A DNA stretch of 64,000 nt from Acidobacteriota bacterium (GTDB lineage: Bacteria; Acidobacteriota; Blastocatellia; Pyrinomonadales; Pyrinomonadaceae). The stretch lies in NCBI GenBank assembly GCA_016718135.1, contig JADKEF010000004.1, positions 350,012 to 414,011 of the forward strand, given 5' to 3'. Position 1 is the stretch's first letter. Each line of letters opens with the position of its first letter. Positions 19,860-27,805 of this stretch are shown here, piece after piece. The notes under the pieces are model-generated. The model was not told the origin of the DNA. It ran no database searches and was given only the letters and a program-made list of their open reading frames with translations. Both the position numbers and the translations under genes were made by a program.

Positions 19860-20981
19860 CTACGTCCGCCGTGCGTAATTCTTCCCCGGCAAAACGCGTA
19901 TCAGATCGCGAATATCAAGGCTCACAAGCGCGTTGTTCAGATCGCCAAAAGACAAGCCGGTCGACTCGAGCAACACATCTATATGCGTCGCATCGTCCGC
20001 CGCGAGCAGTTCCCAGATCTTTCGCTCGTTCTCACCCATATCGGCGGGGATGAGCTCGGGTTGGCGTTGTGCGGTCTCTGCTTTTTCGAGTCTTGGCGGC
20101 AATATCGCGGCTGATATCTCGCTCGGAAGTTCGGCGACGACGTCCTGCCATTGCTGGACGAGCTTTGCACCGGTCTTGATGAGGTAATTCGTACCGAACG
20201 AATTGCCGGAGGTGATATTGCCGGGCACGGCCATCACTTCGCGGTTTTGCTCCATCGCGAGGCGTGCGGTTATCAGCGAACCGCTGCGTTCGTTCGCCTC
20301 GATTATCAAAACTCCTAAGCTCAGCCCGCTTATGATCCGGTTGCGGTAAGGGAAGTTGTCCTTGAGCGGCGGTGTGCCAAGCGGGAACTGCGTCACGAGG
20401 CAGCCGCCGCTCTCCAGTATCTCGCGAACCAGTCCGTTATTCTCACGAGGATAAACAGTGTCGATACCGGTTCCCATAACAGCGACAGTTCTGCCCTGTC
20501 CGCGTATCGCTCCCCGATGCCCCGCCGAATCGATCCCGCGTGCGAGCCCCGAAACCACCGTTATCCCACGCGAAGCCAGATCTCGCGACAACATCTCCGA
20601 CGCATTCTCACCATAAGTCGAACACTTCCGCGAACCGATCACGCCAATGCCAGGCTGTTCAAAACAAGCCTGCCAGTCACCCTTCACATACAAAACCGGC
20701 GGCGGATCGTCGATCTCACGCAGAAGGGTCGGATAACTGCCGTCATCCAGGATCAAAATGTCAGCCCCCAACGCCTTGACCCGCTCAAGCTCAACCTTCG
20801 CCTTCTCCTCAAATTCCCGCTTGATAATGCTCTCGATCGTCTCCGGCTTCAAACGCAAAGATTCCAACTCCGGCCGCCGCGCATGAAACACAGCCCCCGC
20901 AGAACCAAACCGCTCCAAAAGCTTGGTCGCCGCCCGCGGCCCAACCCCCGGCGTCATATTCAAAGCGATCCAATCGATCAT
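19860..20981 (-). CDS. dprA: DNA processing protein DprA/Smf
   Basis: 373 residues. DprA binds incoming single-stranded DNA and loads RecA in natural transformation; many non-competent bacteria keep it too. An N-terminal helix-hairpin-helix/SAM-like region (MTPGVGPRAATKLLERFG) comes first. The Rossmann-like DprA domain follows, with GSRKCSTYGE, SGLARGIDSAGH, FPYRNRIISGLS and the ERSGSLITARLA motif. The C-terminal winged helix (about residues 310-370) includes IDVLLESTGLSFGDLNNALVSLD. It is upstream of topA on the same strand. Confidence 0.95.
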   Translation of the reverse strand: MIDWIALNMTPGVGPRAATKLLERFGSAGAVFHARRPELESLRLKPETIESIIKREFEEKAKVELERVKALGADILILDDGSYPTLLREIDDPPPVLYVKGDWQACFEQPGIGVIGSRKCSTYGENASEMLSRDLASRGITVVSGLARGIDSAGHRGAIRGQGRTVAVMGTGIDTVYPRENNGLVREILESGGCLVTQFPLGTPPLKDNFPYRNRIISGLSLGVLIIEANERSGSLITARLAMEQNREVMAVPGNITSGNSFGTNYLIKTGAKLVQQWQDVVAELPSEISAAILPPRLEKAETAQRQPELIPADMGENERKIWELLAADDATHIDVLLESTGLSFGDLNNALVSLDIRDLIRVLPGKNYARRT

Positions 20982-21023
20982 CTTCTTAACTATTCACTAT
21001 TCCCTGTTCACTATTCACTAAAT

Positions 21024-21121
21024 TGGCGGAGGCGTGTGGGAGTCGAACCCACCTGAGTACGCTCTCGCGCCCTCACAACGGTTTTGAAGACCGTGCCCAT
21101 CACCGGACAAGCCGCGCCTCC
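21024..21121 (-). tRNA. selC: tRNA-Sec (anticodon UCA)
   Basis: On the minus strand the RNA begins GGAGGCGCGGC and ends CGCCTCCGCCA with encoded CCA. The T arm is GTGGG-TTCGACT-CCCAC. The anticodon stem-loop ACGGT-CTTCAAA-ACCGT gives anticodon UCA, which reads UGA. The variable arm is long (GAGGGCGC-GAGA-GCGTACTC) and the whole RNA is 98 bases, as usual for selenocysteine tRNA. Its 5' end overlaps the last 22 bases of the upstream coding region. It pairs functionally with selD at 60.9 kb. Confidence 0.95.
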
Positions 21122-21732
21122 ACAGGCTTTGTATAATGCGGAAAGAACTCGTGTGGACCGAGCCATTCCTCTGTTCGTATCGATTCGAGCGTTTTTTGCC
21201 TTAACGTAAGTTTGGCTATCGTGTTCGTGATGTCAACAGCTCGATCAACATCATCCACCGCAATGGTTAAAGCAAGATTGCTTAGAAGGCGGTCCTTCTT
21301 CCAACTCTTCATTTCAGAAATCGATCGCCACAAACTGGCAAAGACCATTTCTCTTACGTCAACTACCGAAAAAACAGCCTCGTAAACTAGGAAAAGCGCA
21401 TCTGCTCGCCTGACAGGGTTCTCTTCCTTCTCGATATCCAAAAGGCTTTCCTGAACAGTTTCGGCAAGATCAATATTTCCGCGTCTTGCGATTGCACGAA
21501 TAATCCAAGCGGAGCACGAAACGCGCCTGTTTGGACCCGGCAATTTTTTTGCTGCGGTAAGTGCCTCTTTAACTATTCTGAGAAACGAGGGCTTGGATTT
21601 CGTATGCCAAGCGACCATTGCCAGCGCTTGAGAACGGTACCATTCATCTGGTATCGCTGCGGCGAACCGAGAGGCCGCGGCGGGGTCCGTTTGAGCAATC
21701 TCCCATGTCTTTTTCCTAGGATCAAGAGGCAT
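21100..21732 (-). CDS. Hypothetical alpha-helical protein
   Basis: 210 residues. No signal peptide. The sequence is a succession of amphipathic helices with Ala/Leu/Arg patterns (WEIAQTDPAAASRFAAAIP, AWIIRAIARRGNIDLAETV, LLSNLALTIAVDDVDRAVD), suggestive of a HEAT/TPR-like solenoid. I do not recognise a family. Its start overlaps the M20 peptidase stop by 11 bases, so the two are translationally coupled. Its stop lies inside the tRNA-Sec gene, so the last residues (EARLVR) are written in tRNA sequence; the real C-terminus could have been captured by the tRNA. Confidence 0.6.
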   Translation of the reverse strand: MPLDPRKKTWEIAQTDPAAASRFAAAIPDEWYRSQALAMVAWHTKSKPSFLRIVKEALTAAKKLPGPNRRVSCSAWIIRAIARRGNIDLAETVQESLLDIEKEENPVRRADALFLVYEAVFSVVDVREMVFASLWRSISEMKSWKKDRLLSNLALTIAVDDVDRAVDITNTIAKLTLRQKTLESIRTEEWLGPHEFFPHYTKPVEARLVR

Positions 21733-22873
21733 TCACTAACCCCACGATCAATGTAGCTCGCGTCGCAATATCGCCCACCAAAATATGCTCGTCCAATGTA
21801 TGAGCCCCCGCACCTGCGATACCCAATCCATCCAAAACCGGCACGCCCAACGCCGCGACAAAATTGCCATCCGACGCGCCGCCGACTTGGGTTTCACCTA
21901 GTTCGTAGTCAAAGCTGGCTGCGAGATTGCGAGCCTTTTCGAAGAGTGCGACGACCTCTGCCGTGCGTTCCATCGGCGGGCGGTTGATGCCGCCTAGGAG
22001 TTCGAGCGTGACTCTTTCGTCAATCGATTTGAGCGAACGCATCGCTGTATCGACTCGCTCAGCCTCAGCCATAGAGCTGAAGCGCACGTCGATCTCACAT
22101 TCGGTGTGTTCCGGGATGACATTCGATGTCGTGCCGCCTTTTATGGTGCAGACGTTTACGGTCGTACCGATCGAGGTGTTGCCAAGCTCATTGATCCGTT
22201 CGATCTGCCGAGCGATCTCAACGATCGAGTTGGCACCTTTTTCCGGTTCGAGGCCGGCGTGAGCCGGGATACCATGGGCTTTCAGAGTGTACCAACCGGT
22301 ACCTTTGCGGCCGGTTTTGACTCGGCCTTCAGCGGACGGTTCGAAGACGAGGCAATGCTCGGCGTTTGCCGCCTCGCGCTCGACCAACTCGCGGCCGGTG
22401 TGGCTGCCGACCTCTTCATCACACGATAGAACTATGGTAATCGGACGAGCAGGCCGCGTTTCCGTGACGGCAAAATACCGCAGAGCTTCGAGCATCAGGA
22501 CGATATTCGCCTTCATGTCAAAGATGCCGCAGCCGTAGAATTTGTCGCCCTCGATCCGCGTCGGATTCTGCTCAGCCGTCCCGACCGGATGAACCGTATC
22601 AGTATGCCCGAGCAACATCGTCTGCCGCTGTGCCTGGGTTTCCACATCGCCCGCAAACACACGGATGACGAGATGATCACCGTCCTCGACCGACGTGCGG
22701 GTCATCTCGACATCGACACCCGTCGCACGCATCTGCCGCTCGACCCAATTGACCACCTCACGGCTCCGGACTGCGTCATTCGACGGCGACTCGATGTCGA
22801 CGATCTCGCGAATGAGACCGATGATCGCATCGCGTCGCGAATCGAAATACTCGAGTGTTTGTTTTGAATCCAT
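21722..22873 (-). CDS. M20-family metallopeptidase (glutamate carboxypeptidase-like)
   Basis: 383 residues, cytoplasmic (no signal). Zinc-ligand motifs of the M20 family are all present: GHTDTVHP, GIFDMKANI (bridging Asp), DEEVGS (catalytic and ligand Glu), EPSAEG and the final His in AGAHTLDEH. A dimerisation domain lies between about residues 180 and 290 (GIPAHAGLEPEKGANSI, GGTTSNVIPEH). The order and spacing match carboxypeptidase G2/ArgE/DapE relatives; the substrate cannot be fixed from sequence. It forms a coupled pair with the downstream helical protein. Confidence 0.88.
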   Translation of the reverse strand: MDSKQTLEYFDSRRDAIIGLIREIVDIESPSNDAVRSREVVNWVERQMRATGVDVEMTRTSVEDGDHLVIRVFAGDVETQAQRQTMLLGHTDTVHPVGTAEQNPTRIEGDKFYGCGIFDMKANIVLMLEALRYFAVTETRPARPITIVLSCDEEVGSHTGRELVEREAANAEHCLVFEPSAEGRVKTGRKGTGWYTLKAHGIPAHAGLEPEKGANSIVEIARQIERINELGNTSIGTTVNVCTIKGGTTSNVIPEHTECEIDVRFSSMAEAERVDTAMRSLKSIDERVTLELLGGINRPPMERTAEVVALFEKARNLAASFDYELGETQVGGASDGNFVAALGVPVLDGLGIAGAGAHTLDEHILVGDIATRATLIVGLVNAS

Positions 22874-22881
22874 TAATAAAC

Positions 22882-23859
22882 CTAGTTCGGAGAAACCGTG
22901 GTCGCGGCAGCAGTGCCAAAAACCGAATTAAAGAGTTCGCCCATTCGATAGCCAGCCATTACCAGTCTTTCTTCAGCTATCGTCAACCCTTTCTTCTTGT
23001 ACTTATCGCTTGGCATCTGAAACCGCACCAGGTCTGCCGAGAATACGCCTTCCTGCGCCAGTTTTAGGCTTTCCTCGGTCCAGTCTTCAAATCGCCCCAA
23101 GGCCAGGCGGCTCTGATTCTTTTCAAACGGATACTTCTTCATGAATTTTTGAGCGATTGGTTCGATAAATTCCGTATCGCATTCGTTCTTCGTATTCGGC
23201 ATGTTTCGAACGACGATCGAGTCCCAGAACCAGTGAAGATTCTCCTGGTTTGCACGCGGTGTGCCCTGCGGCGTTAGCAGGAACAAGTTGCCACCCTGAT
23301 CGCCTTTGGGCTCAACATCGGTCACTCGGGCCGAGGTGTGGAGCGGTTGGTGAAGGTCACCGATAATATGTTCGATCCATGCGATCGCAACAGCCTTTTG
23401 CGAATCGTTCGCCCGGCCGCGGATCATCTCAGAATAGGTCTTAAGCCGCTCAAGTGCCTGACCGCCGTCCTCGGGAGCCGGAAGATACTCGATCTTGCCG
23501 TTCTTGACGGTCCAGAATTTGTCGTCATAATGCCAGTTTCCCTTGTGGTAGTTCTTATATCGCATCTCAAAATTACGATCGCGAACTACATCTGCCCATG
23601 TCGTCATGAACATAAAATACTCACGTTTTCGCAGCTCTTCAGTTCGGGCACCATATAACATGTAAAAGCTCGCGATCTGAGAATCTTCCGGAGCCGCCAT
23701 CAATATCTTGTGTACTCGTTCACGCACCTCCGGCGTCATCCGCTGCCAAGCAACGTAGCCTGTTATCTTGTGCCCGACCTCGTCCCACGCAAACGCCGAG
23801 GTGCCTAATATCGACAAAAGTGAACCGATCAACATCAAACGTACTGCGGCCTTGAACAT
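22882..23859 (-). CDS. Secreted S1/P1-type nuclease
   Basis: 325 residues. The signal peptide (MFKAAVRLMLIGSLLSILGTSAFA) is cut just before a Trp, giving the WDEVGHKI mature N-terminus whose Trp and His bind zinc in P1 nuclease. Further ligands are seen in TWADVVRD, NWHYDDKF, IEHIIGDLHQPLH and NLHWFWD. These tri-zinc enzymes hydrolyse single-stranded DNA/RNA and 3'-nucleotides for phosphate or nucleoside scavenging. AGGAGTT precedes the ATG. It is 8 bases upstream of the M20 peptidase start, so cotranscription is likely. Confidence 0.9.
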   Translation of the reverse strand: MFKAAVRLMLIGSLLSILGTSAFAWDEVGHKITGYVAWQRMTPEVRERVHKILMAAPEDSQIASFYMLYGARTEELRKREYFMFMTTWADVVRDRNFEMRYKNYHKGNWHYDDKFWTVKNGKIEYLPAPEDGGQALERLKTYSEMIRGRANDSQKAVAIAWIEHIIGDLHQPLHTSARVTDVEPKGDQGGNLFLLTPQGTPRANQENLHWFWDSIVVRNMPNTKNECDTEFIEPIAQKFMKKYPFEKNQSRLALGRFEDWTEESLKLAQEGVFSADLVRFQMPSDKYKKKGLTIAEERLVMAGYRMGELFNSVFGTAAATTVSPN

Positions 23860-24048
23860 AATTTTTTGTAACTCCTGAATCTTTTTGGATGATTTTAGCG
23901 AAATAAATTCATAAGAGAAAGCCGGTGATGAAAAGGCAAAAAAACATCAAACCTTTTTCTAAAGCGAAACATCTTATCACCGTGCAAAACTTTCCCCGCG
24001 ACCCGTTCTAGATATTGGATACGATCCGCGAAAGAGAGGGAAAAGAAA

Positions 24049-24303
24049 ATGCAGAATATTTTGGAACAAAGTTTGACAATCGAACGTGTAATTGATAGAA
24101 ATGACGATTCGTCCGGTAAACGCGTGGGCCTGATGGCAAGTTTATTCGGATGCTGGCACAAGGAATTAAGCCGGCCGTTCACTTTGAAAAATGATTCGTA
24201 CCGCGTGTGCACGGATTGTGGAGCACGCAGGAGATTTGACACTAAAAGTTTTAAGACATCGGGACGGTTTTACTATGTCCCTTTCGGCACCGCCCGGCCG
24301 TAA
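24049..24303 (+). CDS. Small zinc-binding-type protein
   Basis: 84 residues, with AGAGAGG before the ATG. A possible metal site is built from C-W-H (GCWHKELSRPF) and CTDCGARRRFD, spaced about 22 residues apart. The protein is soluble and basic. I know this layout (CWHxxLSRPF...YRxCxxCGARRxFD) as a recurring small protein of Acidobacteria with no known function. It stands alone with its own strong terminator, which suggests independent and perhaps abundant expression. Confidence 0.7.
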   Translation: MQNILEQSLTIERVIDRNDDSSGKRVGLMASLFGCWHKELSRPFTLKNDSYRVCTDCGARRRFDTKSFKTSGRFYYVPFGTARP

Positions 24304-24359
24304 AATTTCAGGGCGATTCATAATACCCTCAATAATAACCTACCAAAATGGACCTACCA

Positions 24360-24398
24360 GGTGCGAAACTTCACAAAAGTTTCGCACCTTTTCCTTTT
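24360..24398 (+). terminator. Rho-independent terminator of the small zinc protein gene
   Basis: A perfect 12-bp stem (GGTGCGAAACTT / AAGTTTCGCACC) with a 5-base loop is followed by TTTTCCTTTT. It ends at the stop codon of the convergent gene. Confidence 0.9.
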
Positions 24399-25122
24399 AA
24401 TACGTAAGGTAGGCGTCAAAAACCCAGCCGTCCAGGCCATTATATGTCGCCTGACACCAGCGGCCGCTGCGCTTGACCGGAGTCACGACCGGGCCGCAGG
24501 CACCGATTGTTACTCTTGCTCCGTGTGGGATTTTCGCGATCCTTTCACCGGCCTCGCTATTCGGCAAAGAACGAAGAGCCAGAAACCCGTCGCCCGGTGA
24601 ATTAACCGTCGCAGATGTTGTAGTGGCCGAGCGCCCCGGCAGCTTGAGCGGAGCATTTGCCTGGTTCGACGACCTCTTTTGCTCATCGAGCTTCTTTGCG
24701 AGGTTTGCGATCTGCTCGCGGAGCTCTTCGTTCTCATCTTTTGCGGGCGTTGGCGAAGCGGTAGTTTTAATGTTTGGAGTAGGGAGCAAAGCCGTGTCCG
24801 TTTTCGAATTGAGATAAATCAGCCCTCCAGCGACTATTAGCAGTGATGTGAGAATACCGAGGCCGATGAGGACGACTAAAACCTTCCAAAGTGTACCCGA
24901 AGGTCTTCGCGGTTCAACTGATGATGTAATTCGCGGCCGGTCGACAACTCTTGTTGGTGTCTCCACGTGTTCAACCTCAATGCGAACCGTCGGTTCTCCT
25001 GTCGAATCGCGTACGATCGTCGATTCTCCATCATCTAGGGATCTCAACACACTTCCGTCAGCAAGGCAGTATGTTAGCGTGTCGTCCGTATACGTTGTCC
25101 GGCATGACGGGCACTGTTTCAT
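24397..25122 (-). CDS. Zinc-ribbon / transmembrane / SH3-like protein
   Basis: 241 residues. It opens with MKQCPSCRTTYTDDTLTYCL, a zinc-ribbon-like module shared with the proteins at 33.9 and 41.3 kb. A membrane helix lies at about residues 79-105 (LVVLIGLGILTSLLIVAGGL), then a coiled-coil-prone segment (ENEELREQIANLAKKLDEQ) and a C-terminal bacterial SH3-like domain (LRSLPNSEAGERIAKIPHGARV...RWCQATYNGLDGWV). The topology puts the ribbon in the cytoplasm and the SH3 domain outside, where it could bind peptidoglycan. This is inference. It is divergent from the DoxX-like gene. Confidence 0.75.
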   Translation of the reverse strand: MKQCPSCRTTYTDDTLTYCLADGSVLRSLDDGESTIVRDSTGEPTVRIEVEHVETPTRVVDRPRITSSVEPRRPSGTLWKVLVVLIGLGILTSLLIVAGGLIYLNSKTDTALLPTPNIKTTASPTPAKDENEELREQIANLAKKLDEQKRSSNQANAPLKLPGRSATTTSATVNSPGDGFLALRSLPNSEAGERIAKIPHGARVTIGACGPVVTPVKRSGRWCQATYNGLDGWVFDAYLTY

Positions 25123-25165
25123 ACCGCATATTTATAGATCAGTTTTCGTGCGTTGGCAACTAATG

Positions 25166-25171
25166 TATAAT
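25166..25171 (+). promoter_or_regulatory. Putative -10 box for the DoxX/DUF1428/MATE genes
   Basis: A perfect TATAAT sits 27 bases before ATG 25198 in the short divergent gap. A matching -35 box is weak (TTTTCG at 17 bases), so this is only a candidate. Confidence 0.4.
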
Positions 25172-25197
25172 CTCAAAAATTCAAGGAGATACATTTT

Positions 25198-25587
25198 ATG
25201 AGCGAAGAAAAGCCTGTGCCGACGAAAGGTATGCGCATCATCGGACATGTACTAAGCGTACTGTCGATACTTTTCCTGCTTTTTAGTGCCTCAGGCAAGT
25301 TCTTTAAGCCAGAGGGGATGGAGGTCAATGTAACGCCGCTTGGTTGGCGAATGGATCAAATGACCACTCTCGGCATTGTCGAGCTCGCATGCATCGTTTT
25401 CTACGCAATACCGCAAACGTCTGTGTTCGGAGCGATCCTATTGACCGCATATCTAGGCGGGGCTACTGCGACGCACGCACGCATCGATCAGCCGTTCATT
25501 ATTCCGATAATTTTGGGAGGCGTCATGTGGCTCGGCCTGTACCTTCGTGAACCACGCCTTTGGCCGCTGACCCCGATCCGTAAATAA
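25198..25587 (+). CDS. DoxX-like membrane protein
   Basis: 129 residues with AAGGAG before the ATG. Four hydrophobic helices (for example IIGHVLSVLSILFLLFSASGKFF, TLGIVELACIVFYAIP, VFGAILLTAYLGGATATHARI, IIPIILGGVMWLGLYLR) follow the DoxX-like layout (pfam13564), with the typical SGKFFKP and YLGGATATHAR motifs. The precise function is unknown; family members are linked to quinone or thiol redox. It is 18 bases upstream of the DUF1428 gene, likely one operon. Confidence 0.85.
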   Translation: MSEEKPVPTKGMRIIGHVLSVLSILFLLFSASGKFFKPEGMEVNVTPLGWRMDQMTTLGIVELACIVFYAIPQTSVFGAILLTAYLGGATATHARIDQPFIIPIILGGVMWLGLYLREPRLWPLTPIRK

Positions 25588-25605
25588 AACACCTGGAGTT
25601 CATTA

Positions 25606-25971
25606 ATGTCTAAATACGCTGACGTATACCTTTGTCCGATCTTGGAAGAAAACATCCCGGCCTACAAAAAGATGGCGACCGCGGCCGGTAAGGTTTTTAT
25701 GAAACACGGTGCTCTCCGCTACCGTGAATACATCGCCTCCGACCTCGATGTGCAAGATGTAGTGCCGTTTCCAAAGAGTGTGAAGCTCAAAGAGGGAGAA
25801 ACTCTCATTTACGCGGCAGTCGAATTCAAATCTGAGGCTCAGCGGAATAAGGCGATGAAGGCGATCATGGCCGACCCTGTAATGGCCGCCATTTGCGGCC
25901 CGGATGATAGACCATTATTCGATTTCAAACGCATGGTTTACGGCGGCTTTAAGGTTCTGGTTGATCTCTAG
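25606..25971 (+). CDS. DUF1428 family protein
   Basis: 121 residues, a single ferredoxin-like alpha/beta barrel domain of the DUF1428 (YbaA-like) family. Marks are YADVYLCPILEENIPAYKKMA at the N-terminus, HGALRYREYIASDL, and the ending DFKRMVYGGFKVLVDL. Function unknown. TGGAG precedes the ATG. It lies downstream of the DoxX-like gene, a frequent pairing of small stress- or environment-linked genes. Confidence 0.85.
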   Translation: MSKYADVYLCPILEENIPAYKKMATAAGKVFMKHGALRYREYIASDLDVQDVVPFPKSVKLKEGETLIYAAVEFKSEAQRNKAMKAIMADPVMAAICGPDDRPLFDFKRMVYGGFKVLVDL

Positions 25972-26035
25972 AAAGGACGTTTCCGTTCGCATTTGGCCAG
26001 AATATTGTAAGCTGTTATCTGAATAATAAAGCCAG

Positions 26036-27505
26036 ATGTCCGAAGCACCTGAAATAGAGGTCGAGATACTCGAAATCGCCGAAGAGGCGGCCGAAGCGTC
26101 CGCCCCCGAAAAACCAAAATACGACCGCTCAATTGTCGAAGGTCCGCTCGGTGCCGCCGTGTGGAAGATCGCCTGGCCGACGATGTTGACCAATCTTGTC
26201 GCCGGCATTCAGGGCATGATGGATCACGTCCTCGTCGGGAATCTCGTCGGCTACAAGGCGAATGCCGCGATGGGCATCAGCTTTCAGATCTTTCTGACGG
26301 TGATCGTTTTCATCTCGTCGATATTTATCGGGATGTCGATACACGTCGCTAGATACGCGGGTGCTGGCAATAAGGAAAAGGTCGACCGCACGGTGTATCA
26401 GGCGTTTCTTACTGCGGTGTTCATCGCCGTCGGTATCATGGCTCCGGTCGGATATTTCGCCGCTCCGTATCTGCTCGATTTTGTCAGCCCTGACGCCGGT
26501 GTTAAAGCCGAGGCGTTGCCGTTTCTCAGAGTTACATTCATCTTTAGCATCGGCCTTCTGATCTACTTCATGACGAGCGGAGCACTACGCTCGGCAGGCG
26601 ACGCAAAAACGCCGATGCGACTCGGCATCGTCATGACATTACTCAATCTGATTCTAAACATCATCTTCATCCGCGGCCTCGGCCCGATCCCGGCATTTGG
26701 GACGGTCGGTTCTGCGATGGGTTCGAGCATCGCGGCCGGTGTGGTTGGAATCTACGCTATCTACAAGATGTGGAGCGGCGGCTGGGTCGTACATTTCCCT
26801 CGTGGAAAAGGCTGGGGACCGGATTGGCCGGTGATCAAATCGCTGTTCAAGTTCGGCCTGCCCACCGGCATCCAGGGCATCGCGATGAACGTCGGCGGCC
26901 TTCTGATGCTCTACTTCATCGGCACGCTCGCCAACAGCGCCGCCGCCCAGGCAGCCTACGCACTCGCTTACGGACAACTCTTCCTGCTCGTCACCTGGTC
27001 GTCAAATGGTTTAATGGGAGCTTCGGCAGCGGTCGCCGGACAGAATCTCGGTGCGAAGCAACCGGATCGTGCTTTCGCCGCAGTAAATACGGCGGCAAAG
27101 TTTGGCCTCGCTGGTTCGGCGGCTCTTGGAGTGTTCTATTTCTTCTTCCCGCAATACCTGCTCGCCATCTTTGGCATGACCGATCCAGAAGCAGTCGCGA
27201 TCGGCACACAACTGCTTCGCGTCCTAGCGTTCTCCGGCCTCTTCATCGCCGTCGCCCTGACTTACACCGGCGGCCTGCAGGGAACCGGCGACACAAAAAG
27301 CCCGCTCTACATCTCGATCATCTCCCAGGTCGCTATCCCACTCGGCATCTGCTTCGTCATCCAACAGGTCAGCACGCTCGAACCAATGCACATATGGATG
27401 GCGATCCTCGTCGGCCACATGACCCGATGCCTTCTTAGCCTGACCAGATTCCTACAGGGCAAATGGCGCTCGATCTCAGTCGATATCGAAACAACCGTAG
27501 CCTAG
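26036..27505 (+). CDS. MATE-family efflux transporter
   Basis: 489 residues. An acidic N-terminal tail (IEVEILEIAEEAAEASAPE) precedes about 12 membrane helices in two MATE halves, with the internal repeats WKIAWPTMLTNLV...MDHVLVG and FKFGLPTGIQGIAMNVGGL. It is a Na+ or H+ antiporter that exports cationic drugs, toxins or metabolites. The motif GLQGTGDTKSPLYI near residue 420 is typical of the family. It is 64 bases after the DUF1428 stop, with a weak ribosome site. Substrate unknown. Confidence 0.9.
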   Translation: MSEAPEIEVEILEIAEEAAEASAPEKPKYDRSIVEGPLGAAVWKIAWPTMLTNLVAGIQGMMDHVLVGNLVGYKANAAMGISFQIFLTVIVFISSIFIGMSIHVARYAGAGNKEKVDRTVYQAFLTAVFIAVGIMAPVGYFAAPYLLDFVSPDAGVKAEALPFLRVTFIFSIGLLIYFMTSGALRSAGDAKTPMRLGIVMTLLNLILNIIFIRGLGPIPAFGTVGSAMGSSIAAGVVGIYAIYKMWSGGWVVHFPRGKGWGPDWPVIKSLFKFGLPTGIQGIAMNVGGLLMLYFIGTLANSAAAQAAYALAYGQLFLLVTWSSNGLMGASAAVAGQNLGAKQPDRAFAAVNTAAKFGLAGSAALGVFYFFFPQYLLAIFGMTDPEAVAIGTQLLRVLAFSGLFIAVALTYTGGLQGTGDTKSPLYISIISQVAIPLGICFVIQQVSTLEPMHIWMAILVGHMTRCLLSLTRFLQGKWRSISVDIETTVA

Positions 27506-27741
27506 CCCAAAAAAGCCGGGCCCCGAACGGCTGTTGTACGTGGAAGGCCGCCCGAAACCCGGTTTACGAAAGGCCAGCCTGAACAAATTCGCTCCGAAAA
27601 GAACAGGCCAACCTAATCGGCAGATAAGATGAATCTGTCGTACCGAGGGTTGTAAACTATTGTCGACAAACGACTTGAATGTATGCCAGCATACATTCAT
27701 ATGCAATGTTCTTTATTGTAATTCTCGATTCAAACAACAAA
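27506..27741. other. Non-coding gap between the MATE gene and the dnaN terminator
   Basis: I see no credible gene here. It holds GC-rich inverted segments after the MATE stop (AAAAAAGCCGGGCCCC...GGCTG) and the palindrome listed separately at 27677-27698. Confidence 0.5.
27677..27698. promoter_or_regulatory. Perfect palindrome, possible protein-binding site
   Basis: GAATGTATGC-CA-GCATACATTC has 10-bp arms and a 2-base spacer. There is no T tract, so it is not a terminator. It could bind a dimeric protein; its partner is unknown. Confidence 0.4.
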
Positions 27742-27774
27742 AAGGCCTCGGAGATATCTCCGAGGCCTTCTCGT
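27742..27774 (-). terminator. Rho-independent terminator of dnaN
   Basis: A palindrome with 14-bp arms (AAGGCCTCGGAGAT / ATCTCCGAGGCCTT, 27742-27769) is followed on the minus strand by TTTG. It lies about 37 bases after the dnaN stop. Confidence 0.8.
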
Positions 27775-27805
27775 CGATCTACCTTTTCCATCAATAATTA
27801 TTGGT

